Part shown: positions 35,524-44,257 of the stretch, one piece after another
Layout of the letters: the number at the start of each line of letters is the position of its first letter
Numbering within the stretch: the stretch's first letter is position 1
NCBI RefSeq assembly: GCF_014203835.1
Contig: NZ_JACHJW010000001.1
Coordinates: forward strand, 3,918,501-3,982,500
DNA length: 64,000 bases
Source: Micromonospora polyrhachis
Lineage (GTDB): Bacteria; Actinomycetota; Actinomycetes; Mycobacteriales; Micromonosporaceae
Reading direction: 5' to 3'
Program-made: the position numbers and the translations under genes
The notes under the pieces: model-generated
Told to the model about the DNA's origin: nothing
What the model saw: the letters and a program-made list of their open reading frames with translations, nothing else
Database searches by the model: none

Positions 35524-36300
35524 ATGGATCAGCTACTGCTCCTCCTGGTCGTGGCGTTGACGGTCGCGGCGGTGGTCTTCGGCGTCACGGTGTTGGTAAC
35601 CGGCGGTGACTCGGGGCTGGTGCCGGCCGAGCCAGACGGCCGGGCGGTGCCGCTGCCCGGTGGTCGGCCGCTGGTGGAGGACGACGTGTCCGATGTCCGT
35701 TTCGACACCACGTTCCGGGGGTACCGGATGGCCCAGGTCGATCAGGCGTTGCGCCGGGCGGCCTACGACATCGGCTACAAGGACGAGCTGATTGGTGTGC
35801 TGGAGGCGGAGGTCATCGCGTTGCGTGAGGGACGTACCGCCGATGCCGACGTGCTGCGGCAGGCGCGGGAGGCCGCGCTCGCCCCGGCCGGGGCGGCGAC
35901 TCGCCAGCCGAGCGAACCGGCCCGATCCGCGGACCAGCCGAGCGAATCGACCCGATCCGCGGACCAGCCGGCCGTGTTGGGCCCGGCCGAGGACGGACCG
36001 CGTGACGTGCCGCCGGCGACCGGGGGACTGCCGACGATCGGTCGGCTGCCGCAGATGGGACGGCAACCCGAGTCCGCTGCCGGCGGCCAGACCGTCGGAG
36101 ACTCCGCTACAGCCGAGGACTCGGCGGCGGTGGAGGTCGCGCAGGATCGGCAACGCACGCAGGAGCGGGAGGGCGCAGAACCGCAGGACGTCGCGCGGCA
36201 ACCGGAGACCAAGCAGCAGCCGGCGACCGGACCGGTCGAGCGGGCCGACGGATCGGTGGCGGAGCCGGACCCGACCGCGACCCGGTCGGAGCGGGCGTGA
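35524..36300 (+). CDS. DivIVA-domain membrane protein
   Basis: 258 residues. One N-terminal membrane helix (residues 3-27), then a DivIVA-like segment (VRFDTTFRGYRMAQVDQALRRAAYDIGYKDELIGVLEAEVIALREG, about 58-105) that is probably a coiled coil, then a long disordered Pro/Gln/Glu-rich tail with a repeated SADQPxE motif. It corresponds by position to Rv1209 beside folP2. DivIVA-like proteins recruit partners to curved membrane or septa. It is translationally coupled to the next gene by a four-base overlap (GTGA). Confidence 0.85.
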   Translation: MDQLLLLLVVALTVAAVVFGVTVLVTGGDSGLVPAEPDGRAVPLPGGRPLVEDDVSDVRFDTTFRGYRMAQVDQALRRAAYDIGYKDELIGVLEAEVIALREGRTADADVLRQAREAALAPAGAATRQPSEPARSADQPSESTRSADQPAVLGPAEDGPRDVPPATGGLPTIGRLPQMGRQPESAAGGQTVGDSATAEDSAAVEVAQDRQRTQEREGAEPQDVARQPETKQQPATGPVERADGSVAEPDPTATRSERA

Positions 36301-36851
36301 ACCGACCGGCGGATGACGACCGGGGTCCGGTCGGGCCGGACGACGACCCGGGTCGGACCGAGGCGGATGGTGCGGAGGGGCTCCGTTCGGCAGCCCAGCC
36401 CGGTGCCGGCGAGGTAACCGCCACGGTCATCGTCCACGCGCCGGCCGATCGGGTGTTCGCCGCCTTCACCGCCTGGGAGCGCCAGTCGGACTGGATCCCG
36501 TTCACCCGGGTACGGGTGGTCGACGGCGACGGCGGTGAGGGCAGCCTGGTGGAGGCGGTCACCGCGATCGGACCGGTGGTGGTACGTGACGAGATGCGGG
36601 TGGTCCGGCTGGATGTCCCGTACGAGGTTCGAGTCGTCCACTGTGGTCAGATACTCCGCGGGCCGGGCGTACTGCGCTGCACCCAGATGGACCGGAACCG
36701 TACCCAGGTGGTGTGGCACGAGTGGTTCCACCTGCCCGGGGGCGCGGCCGGCCGGATGGCCTGGCCAGTGCTGTGGCCCGGTTCCAAGTTCGGCCTGACC
36801 CAGGCGTTGAAGAGATTCGCCCGACTGGTGGAGCAGGGAGCCCTGCCCTGA
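36297..36851 (+). CDS. SRPBCC-family (polyketide cyclase/START-like) protein
   Basis: 184 residues, GTG start overlapping the DivIVA-like stop. After about 40 charged residues comes a START/Bet v1-type fold: TATVIVHAPADRVFAAFTAWERQSDWIPFTRVRVV, ending in a helix (FGLTQALKRFARLVEQGAL). Such folds bind a hydrophobic ligand. The ligand is unknown. Coupling to DivIVA and proximity to folP2 suggest an envelope function, but this is inference. Three 15-base repeats overlap its end and repeat its stop codon. Confidence 0.8.
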   Translation: MNRPADDDRGPVGPDDDPGRTEADGAEGLRSAAQPGAGEVTATVIVHAPADRVFAAFTAWERQSDWIPFTRVRVVDGDGGEGSLVEAVTAIGPVVVRDEMRVVRLDVPYEVRVVHCGQILRGPGVLRCTQMDRNRTQVVWHEWFHLPGGAAGRMAWPVLWPGSKFGLTQALKRFARLVEQGALP

Positions 36852-36890
36852 GCTGTACCGCCCTGAGCTGTGTCGCCGTGAGCCGTCCCG
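36846..36890 (+). repeat. 15-bp tandem repeats carrying in-phase stop codons
   Basis: Three units (36846, 36861, 36876), core CCCTGAGCTGT, the first overlapping the SRPBCC stop. Each unit restores a TGA in the same frame, giving triple stops. Confidence 0.75.
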
Positions 36891-36988
36891 GCCGGACCTG
36901 TGCCGTGCCCTGACCGTCCGGGGCGTACGCCTCGCCATCGGCCAACCCGGCGGACACCGCCGCCGGTCGGCCGCCTACCGTTGGTGAC

Positions 36989-37582
36989 GTGACTGACCTG
37001 GTGATCGGAGCCGACGGGCGGGCCCGCTGCGGGTGGGGGGCGAGCACGCCGGACTACGCGACCTACCACGACGAGGAGTGGGGCCAGCCGGTACGCGGTG
37101 ACGACGCGCTCTACGAGCGGCTGACCCTGGAGGCCTTCCAGTCCGGCCTCTCCTGGCTCACCATCCTGCGCAAACGGCCGGCGTTCCGGGCGGCGTTCGA
37201 CCAGTTCGACATCGCCACCGTCGCCGGGTACGGCCCGGCGGAGGTGACCCGGCTCATGGGTGACGTCGGTATCGTCCGGAATCGGGCCAAGATCGAGGCG
37301 GCGATCGCCAATGCCCGGGCCGCGCTGGAGCTGCCGGACGGCCTGGCCGCCCTGCTCTGGTCGTACGCGCCCGAGTCCCGACCGGCCCGACCCGGATCCG
37401 GGGCTGACGTGCCCGCCCTCACGCCGGAGTCGACCGCCCTGGCCAAGGCGCTGAAGAAGCGCGGCTTCCGGTTCGTCGGCCCGACCACCGCGTACGCGTT
37501 GATGCAGGCCACCGGGATGGTCGACGATCACCTCGCCGGTTGCCACGTGATCCGTGCCGCCGCACAACCCGTGATGGGATAG
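36989..37582 (+). CDS. tag: DNA-3-methyladenine glycosylase I
   Basis: 197 residues, GTG start. The Tag family zinc site is recognisable: Cys14 (ARCGW), His27 (YHDEEWG) and the C-terminal pair DDHLAGCH. The substrate pocket includes LEAFQSGLSWLTILRKR with the catalytic Glu, and GFRFVGPTTAYALMQATGMVDDH. It removes 3-methyladenine from alkylated DNA. Located as tagA is in M. tuberculosis, after folP2 and the DivIVA-like gene. It lies just four bases before the next ATG, so the two are probably co-transcribed. Confidence 0.93.
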   Translation: MTDLVIGADGRARCGWGASTPDYATYHDEEWGQPVRGDDALYERLTLEAFQSGLSWLTILRKRPAFRAAFDQFDIATVAGYGPAEVTRLMGDVGIVRNRAKIEAAIANARAALELPDGLAALLWSYAPESRPARPGSGADVPALTPESTALAKALKKRGFRFVGPTTAYALMQATGMVDDHLAGCHVIRAAAQPVMG

Positions 37583-37586
37583 AGAA

Positions 37587-38183
37587 ATGACCGAGTCAAT
37601 CAGCCGGATCGGCACATGGGCCGTGCTCCTGCCGACCGGACGGTACGAGGCGGAGCGGCTCTTCCACCACGACACGCTGGAGTTGACCGGTGTCGAGGCG
37701 GACCGTTGCCCGGCCCCCGGCGACCAGGTCCTGGTGGTGGTCGAGGAGGAGCAGCCCCTCGTGGTGGCCCTGGGGCGGGTCACCCAAGCGCCCGGCGGGG
37801 TGACCGATCCGGACGATCCGCAGGCCGGCGAGGTCGAGGAGACGCCGCTCGTCGTGACGTACACCCAGCGGGCCTTTGACGAGCCGGTGCCGGCTGACCA
37901 ACTAGCTCTGGTCGGGCCGGTGACCCCGATCGACGCGGTGACCTATCGCGAGCTGGCGGCCCGGATCGGTCCGGCTCTCGACCGTCGGGCCTGGCTGGTC
38001 AGCCTGGATCTGCCGATCGAGGCAGCCACCCCCGCCGAGGCGGTCCGCCTGTTCTGGTCGTACGTGATGGAGCTGGGGCCGCGCGAGCTGCCCACTTTCG
38101 TTTCGCCGGTCGGCAACGAGCTGGCCATGCAGGCGTTCGTGCTGGGGGTGGAGGCGAACCAGGACCCGGAGGAAGACGACTGA
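37587..38183 (+). CDS. Hypothetical protein, conserved-looking
   Basis: 198 residues, no recognised domain. Strongly acidic, no membrane segment or signal. The first half is predicted beta-rich (GTWAVLLPTGRYEAERLFHHDTLELTG, DQVLVVVEEEQPLVVALGRV) and could be an OB or PUA-like barrel; the second half is helical. Codon bias is normal, and it starts four bases after tag with AGAGAAATG. It may be a nucleic-acid-binding partner of tag, but I cannot assign a function. Ends in a hairpin shared with the enoyl-CoA hydratase. Confidence 0.7.
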   Translation: MTESISRIGTWAVLLPTGRYEAERLFHHDTLELTGVEADRCPAPGDQVLVVVEEEQPLVVALGRVTQAPGGVTDPDDPQAGEVEETPLVVTYTQRAFDEPVPADQLALVGPVTPIDAVTYRELAARIGPALDRRAWLVSLDLPIEAATPAEAVRLFWSYVMELGPRELPTFVSPVGNELAMQAFVLGVEANQDPEEDD

Positions 38184-38190
38184 GCGGTCA

Positions 38191-38237
38191 GGAAGAGCCC
38201 CTTCCCGAGGCAGAATCCGATAGGAAGCGGCTCTTCC
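38191..38237. terminator. Hairpin between convergent genes
   Basis: GGAAGAGCC at 38191-38199 pairs perfectly with GGCTCTTCC at 38229-38237 in the 60-base gap. Confidence 0.65.
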
Positions 38238-38243
38238 CCACAC

Positions 38244-39035
38244 TCAACGCCCCTCGTAGACCGCCTTCTGCTTGTTGACGAAGGCGAGCGTGGCGGCCCG
38301 GTGGTCGGCGGTAGCGCCGCAGATCGACTGGGCCCGCGCCTCGGCGGCCAGCGCCTCCGACAGCGTGCCGGCGTCGCCGATCGAGAGCTGTCGCTTTATC
38401 GCCCCGTAGGACACCGTCGGACCGGCCGCGAGTCGGGCGGCCAGTTCCTGGGCGGTCGGCAGCACCTGCTCGTCGTCGTCCACCCGCCGGGTGAACAGAC
38501 CGAGCCGGTCGGCCTCGTCGACGCCGACGGGCTCGGCCAACATCAGCAGCTCGACCGCCTTGGCGTGGCCGACGAGCCGGGGCAGCGACCACGAGGCGCC
38601 GGTGTCGGCGGCCAGCCCGACCCGGGCGAAGGCCATCAGGAAGCTGGTCCGCGGGCCGCCCACCCGGAAGTCGGCCAGGAAGGCCAGCGACGCGCCGGCC
38701 CCGGCGGCCATGCCGCGTACCGCCGCGACCACCGGCTTGGGCAGGTTGGCCAGCCGTGCCGCGATCGGGTTGTAGTGGGCATGCACGGTACTGAGCGGAT
38801 CCTGGCTGCCGGACTCCAGGATCTCGACGTGTTCCCGCAGGTCCTGCCCGGCGCAGAAGTTGTTCCCGGCACCGGTGAGCACCACCGCCCGGCAGGAGCG
38901 GTCGGTCTCCAACTCGGCCAGGGTCTCCCGCAACGCCTCCTTGAGGGCGACGTCCAGCGCGTTCATCGCGGCAGGCCGGTTCAGGGTGAGGGTGACGACG
39001 GCGTCGGTACGGTCGACCAGCAGCGGCTCGGTCAC
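38244..39035 (-). CDS. Enoyl-CoA hydratase/isomerase (PaaG-like)
   Basis: 263 residues. Crotonase fold: TLNRPAAMNALD, NNFCAGQDLREH (oxyanion loop), VAAVRGMAAGAGASLAFLADFR and GLAADTGASWSLPRLVG. Replacement of the usual Glu of the second motif by Asp-containing AADTGAS matches PaaG-type isomerases of phenylacetyl-CoA epoxide degradation. Its four-base overlap with paaX-type regulator gene (ATGA) supports a link to phenylacetate or a related aromatic acid. No other paa genes are in the window. Confidence 0.85.
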   Translation of the reverse strand: MTEPLLVDRTDAVVTLTLNRPAAMNALDVALKEALRETLAELETDRSCRAVVLTGAGNNFCAGQDLREHVEILESGSQDPLSTVHAHYNPIAARLANLPKPVVAAVRGMAAGAGASLAFLADFRVGGPRTSFLMAFARVGLAADTGASWSLPRLVGHAKAVELLMLAEPVGVDEADRLGLFTRRVDDDEQVLPTAQELAARLAAGPTVSYGAIKRQLSIGDAGTLSEALAAEARAQSICGATADHRAATLAFVNKQKAVYEGR

Positions 39036-39856
39036 GGTTTGCGGCCCTTCTTTTGTCCGGCTCGGTTACCGGTGTCGAGGCAACGCTCGACATACCGGTC
39101 GGCAGCGGGGCGCAGTCGGGCGGCGTGCCGATCGAAGAATGCCGCCGCGCTGGTGCCGGGCCATCGTTCGGGAAGCAGCGCCGGTGGTAACTGCGGATCC
39201 CGGAAGAGGAACGTACGCCACGCGTGTACCAGCCGGAACCGGGCGGCGTACGCCTCCATGTCCCCGCTGCGGGCGGTCACGGCGGCCAGCAGCGGTCGCT
39301 GCTGCGTCACGAAGCGTTCGTAGGCCCTGCCGATCTCGGCGAGGTCCCAGGCGCGTCGGACCAGCGCCATCGCACCGGAGGTGCCGGCGGCATGGGTCGC
39401 GGTGAACCGCTCGTAGCGCATCCCGGTCTCGGCGAGCAGCCCGTCGATGTCCTCGCCGGTCCGGGTGGCGACCCAGGTCTGCTCGTCGAGTGTCCCGTAG
39501 CCGAGGAAGGCGAGGTGGGAGGCGAGACGCTGCCGTTCGCGGCGGGCGGCTGGCGGCTGGAGCACGATCAGGTCGAATCGGCCGTCCCAGCCGATGCGGG
39601 TTGTCCGGTAGATCCGGGCCGCCGCCTCGTCCAATCGACGGGCGGCTTTCGGGGTGATTAGATATCCCGGTCCGGCGGCGAGCCGGAGCGGGTGCAACCA
39701 GCCTTGCCGCACCATCCGAGAAACCGCCGTACGCACCGCCGGGGGGGCGATCCCGAGGGGGGAGAGCAGTTTCACCAGGGCGGCGACCGGTGCGCGGCCA
39801 CCCCGGGAACGGAGGTGGTCGCCGTACAGGTCGAAGAGCGCCGACCGTGCCTGCAT
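39032..39856 (-). CDS. PaaX-family transcriptional regulator
   Basis: 274 residues. N-terminal winged helix (ARSALFDLYGDHLRSRGGRAPVAALVKLLSPLGI..., with APPAVRTAVSRMVRQGWL as recognition region), a middle domain (about 85-175) and a C-terminal helical domain (WRTFLFRDPQLPPALLPERWPG, typical). PaaX represses phenylacetate catabolism and is relieved by phenylacetyl-CoA. Here it shares an operon with a PaaG-like enzyme and probably regulates it. A dyad 10-50 bases upstream of its ATG is a candidate operator. Confidence 0.9.
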   Translation of the reverse strand: MQARSALFDLYGDHLRSRGGRAPVAALVKLLSPLGIAPPAVRTAVSRMVRQGWLHPLRLAAGPGYLITPKAARRLDEAAARIYRTTRIGWDGRFDLIVLQPPAARRERQRLASHLAFLGYGTLDEQTWVATRTGEDIDGLLAETGMRYERFTATHAAGTSGAMALVRRAWDLAEIGRAYERFVTQQRPLLAAVTARSGDMEAYAARFRLVHAWRTFLFRDPQLPPALLPERWPGTSAAAFFDRHAARLRPAADRYVERCLDTGNRAGQKKGRKP

Positions 39857-39866
39857 GACCGCACAT

Positions 39867-39905
39867 TGTGACAGCCCAGTGCAAGATATGCTAGACGCTG
39901 TTACA
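39867..39905. promoter_or_regulatory. Candidate PaaX operator
   Basis: TGTGACAG at 39867-39874 and CTGTTACA at 39898-39905 are an inverted pair (7 of 8 matching) with centres 31 bases apart, about three helical turns, in front of the paaX-like gene. By-eye match only. Confidence 0.4.
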
Positions 39906-40046
39906 GACGTGCTGGTTCGGTTTGGGTCCGGCGGTGTTTATCAGGGAAAATCGTTGGTCGACACCACAGGGCTTGCGCGCGGTGGTGCTGACGAAGTGGC
40001 TGTGGGGTAATCCACCGACCCTGCTATAGGTCTGAGGGGAGACAAC

Positions 40047-40214
40047 ATGGCGGCGATGAAGCCGCGGACGGGCGACGGTCCGCTGGAAGTCACCAAGGAG
40101 GGCCGGGGCATCGTCATGCGGGTTCCGCTGGAGGGTGGTGGCCGACTCGTCGTCGAGATGACTCCCGACGAGGCCAACGCGCTCGGCGACGCGCTGAAGA
40201 ACGTCGTCGGCTAA
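40047..40214 (+). CDS. DUF3117-family small protein (Rv1211-like)
   Basis: 55 residues, too short for a default ORF cut-off: MAAMKPRTGDGPLEVTKEGR, then a beta-rich stretch RVPLEGGGRLVVEM and TPDEANALGDALKNVVG. The family is nearly universal in actinobacteria and highly conserved. A GGGGAGA ribosome site lies nine bases upstream of ATG. Function unknown. In M. tuberculosis it also follows tagA. An inverted repeat of the promoter region (TATAGG at 40025-40030 as a possible -10) is unsupported by a good -35. Confidence 0.92.
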   Translation: MAAMKPRTGDGPLEVTKEGRGIVMRVPLEGGGRLVVEMTPDEANALGDALKNVVG

Positions 40215-40370
40215 TCGATCCATCACGGTCCGGGTGCGAACAGCGCCCGGACCGTTTCGTCACCCCTGGACCAGCGACTCGTTGCTGGTGCAGGGTTTGC
40301 TCCGGGTAGCTGGGTCCGGTGGGATCCACTGGCGGCCCGGTTCGTCCAAGAACCTGGAGGTACGGTCGGC

Positions 40371-41870
40371 GTGCTGGCCATTCGTCTCGTGGTCGATCCG
40401 ACCGGAATCGACGCGCTCGCCCTGCCGGTCCGCCCCGTCGAGGGGGCGGTTGTCGGTGAACCGTCGGCCGAGGTCGTCTCGACCGCGCTGGCCGTTTCGG
40501 CCGATCTTCTCAGCGAGGCCGCCGCGCTGCTGCCCGAGGTCGATCACACCGGCGCATCAGGGGTGTCGCATCGGTCGATCCGACCGTTGGGTAGCCCGAG
40601 CCGGCTCTTGCTGATCGGGGTCGGTGCCGGCGAGGAGGCCGACTGGCGAGCCGCCGGAGCGGCGATCGCGCGGACTGGCGTACGTGAGAGTTCAATCACT
40701 TTAGCGATGTCGGCCGATGCTTCCCCGGCTGCTGTGCGGGGCGTGGCCGAAGGGCTGTGGCTGGCGTCGTACCGGTTCCGGATGCCGGACCAGCCGGCGG
40801 CGGCCGAGGATGACGCGCCAACCCTTGGTGAGGTGCTGCTGGCGGTAGCCGACCCAGAACGCTACGAGGCGGCACTGGCCACGGCCCAGGCCACCGCCGA
40901 GGCGACCCGCTTCGCCCGGGACCTGACCAACATGCCCTCCTCGGTAAAGAGCCCGCAGTGGTTCGCCGAGCAGGTGGCCGCGGCTGCCGCCGGTCACGAC
41001 GGGCTGACCGTCCGGGTCCGGGAGCCCGAACAGCTCGCCGCCGAGGGCTTCGGAGGCATCCTCGCCGTCGGTGGCGGTTCGGCCCGGGGACCGCGTCTCG
41101 TGGAGCTCACCTGGCAGCCGGCCGACGCCCAGACGCACGTGGTGCTGGTCGGCAAGGGCATCACCTTCGACACCGGGGGCATCTCCATCAAGCCCCGTGA
41201 CGCGATGAAGCTGATGCGCAAGGACATGGGCGGGGCGGCGGCCGTCATCGCCGCCACCATCGGAGCCGCGGCCCTACGCCTACCGGTACGGGTCACCGCG
41301 CTCGCCCCGCTCGCCGAGAACATGCTCAGCGGTTCGGCGTTCCGCCCCGGTGACGTGGTGCGCCACTACGGCGGGCTGACCAGCGAGACCACCAACTCCG
41401 ACGCGGAAGGTCGACTGGTCCTCGCCGACGCGATGGCGTACGCGGTGGAGCAACTCGCGCCCGACCTGCTCATCGACCTGGCCACCCTGACCGGGGCCAA
41501 CGCGGTGGCGTTGGGCAAGCGCACCGGAGCCCTCTACAGCGACAGCGACGAGTTGGCCGACGCGATGCTGGCGTCCATCCGCGAAGCCGGTGAGTCGGCC
41601 TGGCGAATGCCGTTGCCGACGGACTACGTCGAATACCTCGGCAGCGAGTTGGCCGACTTCTACAGCACCCCCACCCAGGGGGCGGGTTCGGTGCTCGCCG
41701 CGCTCTATCTGCGGGAGTTCGCCGGTAAGCTGCGCGACCGCTGGCTGCACATCGACATGTCCGCGCCGTCCTGGGCGGAGGCCGACTCGGCCGAGCTGAC
41801 CAAGGGAGCCACCGGCTGGGGCGTCCGTACGCTGCTGCGCTGGCTGGCCACCTCACCGACGGCCGGCTGA
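40371..41870 (+). CDS. pepA: Leucyl aminopeptidase (M17)
   Basis: 499 residues, GTG start with GGAGG ten bases upstream. The C-terminal catalytic domain has KGITFDTGGISIKPRDAMKLMRKDMGGAAAV and NSDAEGRLVLADA, supplying the two-metal site Lys/Asp/Asp/Asp/Glu, and DLATLTGANAVALG. It cleaves N-terminal residues in peptide and perhaps mycothiol-conjugate turnover (Cys-Gly). The N-terminal domain is divergent, as usual for actinobacteria. Transcribed alone; converges on the O-methyltransferase gene with a hairpin between. Confidence 0.92.
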   Translation: MLAIRLVVDPTGIDALALPVRPVEGAVVGEPSAEVVSTALAVSADLLSEAAALLPEVDHTGASGVSHRSIRPLGSPSRLLLIGVGAGEEADWRAAGAAIARTGVRESSITLAMSADASPAAVRGVAEGLWLASYRFRMPDQPAAAEDDAPTLGEVLLAVADPERYEAALATAQATAEATRFARDLTNMPSSVKSPQWFAEQVAAAAAGHDGLTVRVREPEQLAAEGFGGILAVGGGSARGPRLVELTWQPADAQTHVVLVGKGITFDTGGISIKPRDAMKLMRKDMGGAAAVIAATIGAAALRLPVRVTALAPLAENMLSGSAFRPGDVVRHYGGLTSETTNSDAEGRLVLADAMAYAVEQLAPDLLIDLATLTGANAVALGKRTGALYSDSDELADAMLASIREAGESAWRMPLPTDYVEYLGSELADFYSTPTQGAGSVLAALYLREFAGKLRDRWLHIDMSAPSWAEADSAELTKGATGWGVRTLLRWLATSPTAG

Positions 41871-41883
41871 CGAGAGACCAGTG

Positions 41884-41916
41884 GTGGAGCGGGCAGCCCG
41901 GCTGATCCCGCTCCAC
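41884..41916. terminator. Hairpin between pepA and O-methyltransferase gene
   Basis: GTGGAGCGGG at 41884-41893 pairs perfectly with CCCGCTCCAC at 41907-41916. Confidence 0.75.
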
Positions 41917-41937
41917 GCAGCGGTCGACGTGCCCCGG

Positions 41938-42564
41938 CTAGGCCCGCTTCACGGCGGCGAGTAGGCCCTCACCAGTGGGCAGCAGCGCCGGAACCCATTC
42001 CTCCGACTCGCGTACCGCCTTGATCATTTCCCGTACGGTGATCGTCTCCAGGTCCCGGGCGGCCGGGTCGGCGATCCGGCCACCCACCAGCGTGCCGTTG
42101 ACCGCGAGCACCCCACCGGGGCGCAGCAGCCGGAGGGCCTCGTCGACACAGGCGGTGTTCTCGGCGGCGTCGGCGTCGATGAAGACGAGGTCGTAGACCC
42201 CGTCGGCCAATCGGGGCAGCACGTCGAGCGCCCGGCCGGCGATGATCCGGGTACGCCCGGAGGGGAACCCGGCCTCCAGGAAGATCCGTCGGGCGATCCG
42301 CTGGTGCTCGGCCTCCAGGTCGATCGTGGTGAGTACGCCGTCGGGGCGCATGCCGCGCAGCAGCCAGACGCCGCTCACCCCGGTACCGGTGCCGATCTCC
42401 ACCACCGCCCGGGCACTGCCGGCGGCGGCCAGCAACCGCAGGGCGGCACCGACGCCGGGGGTGACGGCATCGAGGCCCACCTCGTTGGCGAGACTTCGTG
42501 CGGTGCGAAGGACCAGGTCCTCGGCGACGTACGTCTCGGTGAACTGGAGTGCCTGCGTGGTCAT
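41938..42564 (-). CDS. Class I SAM-dependent O-methyltransferase
   Basis: 208 residues. VVEIGTGTGVSGVWLLRGM is SAM-binding motif I, and YDLVFIDADAAENTACVDEALRLLRPGGVLAVNG carries the metal-binding DAD and post-motif Asp typical of catechol-O-methyltransferase-like enzymes. In M. tuberculosis the homologous Rv1220c lies divergently before sigE-rseA-htrA. Here the divergent neighbour is htrA itself. The 270-base gap to htrA (42565-42834) holds no sigma factor gene. Confidence 0.9.
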   Translation of the reverse strand: MTTQALQFTETYVAEDLVLRTARSLANEVGLDAVTPGVGAALRLLAAAGSARAVVEIGTGTGVSGVWLLRGMRPDGVLTTIDLEAEHQRIARRIFLEAGFPSGRTRIIAGRALDVLPRLADGVYDLVFIDADAAENTACVDEALRLLRPGGVLAVNGTLVGGRIADPAARDLETITVREMIKAVRESEEWVPALLPTGEGLLAAVKRA

Positions 42565-42834
42565 CGGATTGACTGACCGGGCGACCGTGGCGATGGGACA
42601 CCTCCGGGCGGCGGGAAGGGGAGTGGGACGGGTTGCGAGTATGAGCCTAGAGGCGGCGCGACGAGATCGGCAGCCTGTCGTACGGGCACCGGTCTACAGG
42701 CGAGGCAAGCATCGAATGCTTTCCGGGTATCCGTGTAATCCTGGATGCGGAGATCCGACCGCCCGACCGCCGGGGGAGATGCCACCGGCGGCGAACGGCG
42801 TCCGGTATCTGGGACGGACTGGGAGGCCCTTGAC

Positions 42835-44160
42835 GTGACCGACGGCTGGAACTGGCGCCAGCCCGACGGAACCCCGATGCCGGCGTATCCGCCGACCTCG
42901 GTACCCCCGTCGGCCGCCCCACCCGCAGCGACTCCGGGTGCTCCGGCTCCCGGGGCCTCACCCTGGTGGTCCGACGCGCTCAGCGACCCGTGGCGTGATC
43001 CACGGACCCCGGCGGCGGTGGTGGTGACCCCGGTAAGACCGAGCGGCAGCATCGACCCGGAGCCGGTCGTGGACCCGGATGTCGGCCCGCGTCGGGGACT
43101 GGCCCAGATTCTCCTGGTGCCGTTGATCACTGCCCTGCTGGCCGGTGCCCTGGGCGGTGCGCTGGGGTACGGCTTTTCGGTCCGAAATGGAGCCGGCGGG
43201 GGTGCCGTACTCGGCGCGCAGGGCAGTGAGGCGCCGGCCGCCGCGCAGCGCCGGCCCGACTCGTTGGCGGGGGTCGCCGAGCGGCTGCGACCCAGCGTCG
43301 TGACGGTACGGGTCGGGGGACGCGGCGGGTCGAGCCTCGGGTCCGGTTTCGTGGCCAGCGCCGACGGTTACGTGATCACCAACGACCATGTAGTCGCCGG
43401 GGGGTCAGGTTCGGCGACAATCGTCTTCAGCGACGGTTCGACCTCCCCGGCCAAGTTGGTCGGCCAGGACCCGGAGTCGGACATCGCGGTGCTCAAGACG
43501 TCCCGGACCGGGCTGTCCCCGGTCGAGTTCGGTGACTCGGACGCGATCGCGGTGGGGGATCCGGTGCTGGCCTTCGGGTCTCCGCTCTCGCTCGCCAACA
43601 CGGTCACCGCCGGCATCGTCAGCGCGCTGGACCGGACCATCCAGGCCGGGGAGCCGGGTGGGACCACCCGCTACTACGCCGCCATCCAGACCGACGCGGC
43701 GGTCAACCAGGGCAACTCGGGTGGACCGCTGGTCGACGGGGCCGGACGGGTGATCGGCGTCAACTCGGTGATCAAGTCGTTGGCCAGCGACGAGCAGGAG
43801 GCGGGCAACATCGGCCTGGCCTTCGCCATCCCGATCAACCAGGCCAAGCGGCTGACGCAGGAGATCATCGACACGGGCAAGGCCCGGCGTACCGTGATCG
43901 GTGCCCAGGTCACCAACGCCGGAGCCGGTGCCGCTGTCGGCGTACGCCTCTCCGCCGTCGACCGGAGCGGCCCGGCGGCGGCGGCCGGACTGCGGACCGG
44001 CGACGTGATCCTCAAGTTCGACGGCCGGCCCCTCACGGAGCCGGGTGATCTGATCGCTCTGGTCCGCAAGTACGCACCCGGCTCGGTGGTGACCGTCGAG
44101 TACCGGCGGGGCAGCGCCCAGCAGAACGTGTCGGTGACGCTCGCGGCGGACGTCAAATAG
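42835..44160 (+). CDS. htrA: HtrA-type membrane-anchored serine protease with PDZ domain
   Basis: 441 residues, GTG with GGGAGG eight bases upstream. A Pro/Ala-rich cytosolic N-terminus (1-85), one membrane helix (about 88-113), a trypsin-like protease domain with complete triad His185 (TNDHVV), Asp216 (ESDIAVL), Ser295 (QGNSGGPL), and a C-terminal PDZ domain (about 345-435). It degrades or chaperones misfolded extracytoplasmic proteins. In related genomes it is controlled by SigE, whose gene normally precedes it; here neither sigE nor rseA is present upstream. The next gene is tatB. Confidence 0.92.
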   Translation: MTDGWNWRQPDGTPMPAYPPTSVPPSAAPPAATPGAPAPGASPWWSDALSDPWRDPRTPAAVVVTPVRPSGSIDPEPVVDPDVGPRRGLAQILLVPLITALLAGALGGALGYGFSVRNGAGGGAVLGAQGSEAPAAAQRRPDSLAGVAERLRPSVVTVRVGGRGGSSLGSGFVASADGYVITNDHVVAGGSGSATIVFSDGSTSPAKLVGQDPESDIAVLKTSRTGLSPVEFGDSDAIAVGDPVLAFGSPLSLANTVTAGIVSALDRTIQAGEPGGTTRYYAAIQTDAAVNQGNSGGPLVDGAGRVIGVNSVIKSLASDEQEAGNIGLAFAIPINQAKRLTQEIIDTGKARRTVIGAQVTNAGAGAAVGVRLSAVDRSGPAAAAGLRTGDVILKFDGRPLTEPGDLIALVRKYAPGSVVTVEYRRGSAQQNVSVTLAADVK

Positions 44161-44257
44161 TGGTCATGCGTCGGGTTGGCCGGCGCGCACCCTCTCCCAT
44201 GATCGGTGGCGACGTGCGTACTCTTGCGCAGGGGGATGGCATGAGGAGGGTCGGCAG

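Noticed and set aside
42242-42838. Possible anti-sigma zinc-finger remnant (CNPGC) near the missing sigE-rseA
   Set aside because: The H...CxxC spacing occurs in a frame mostly antisense to the O-methyltransferase, and there is no surrounding similarity.
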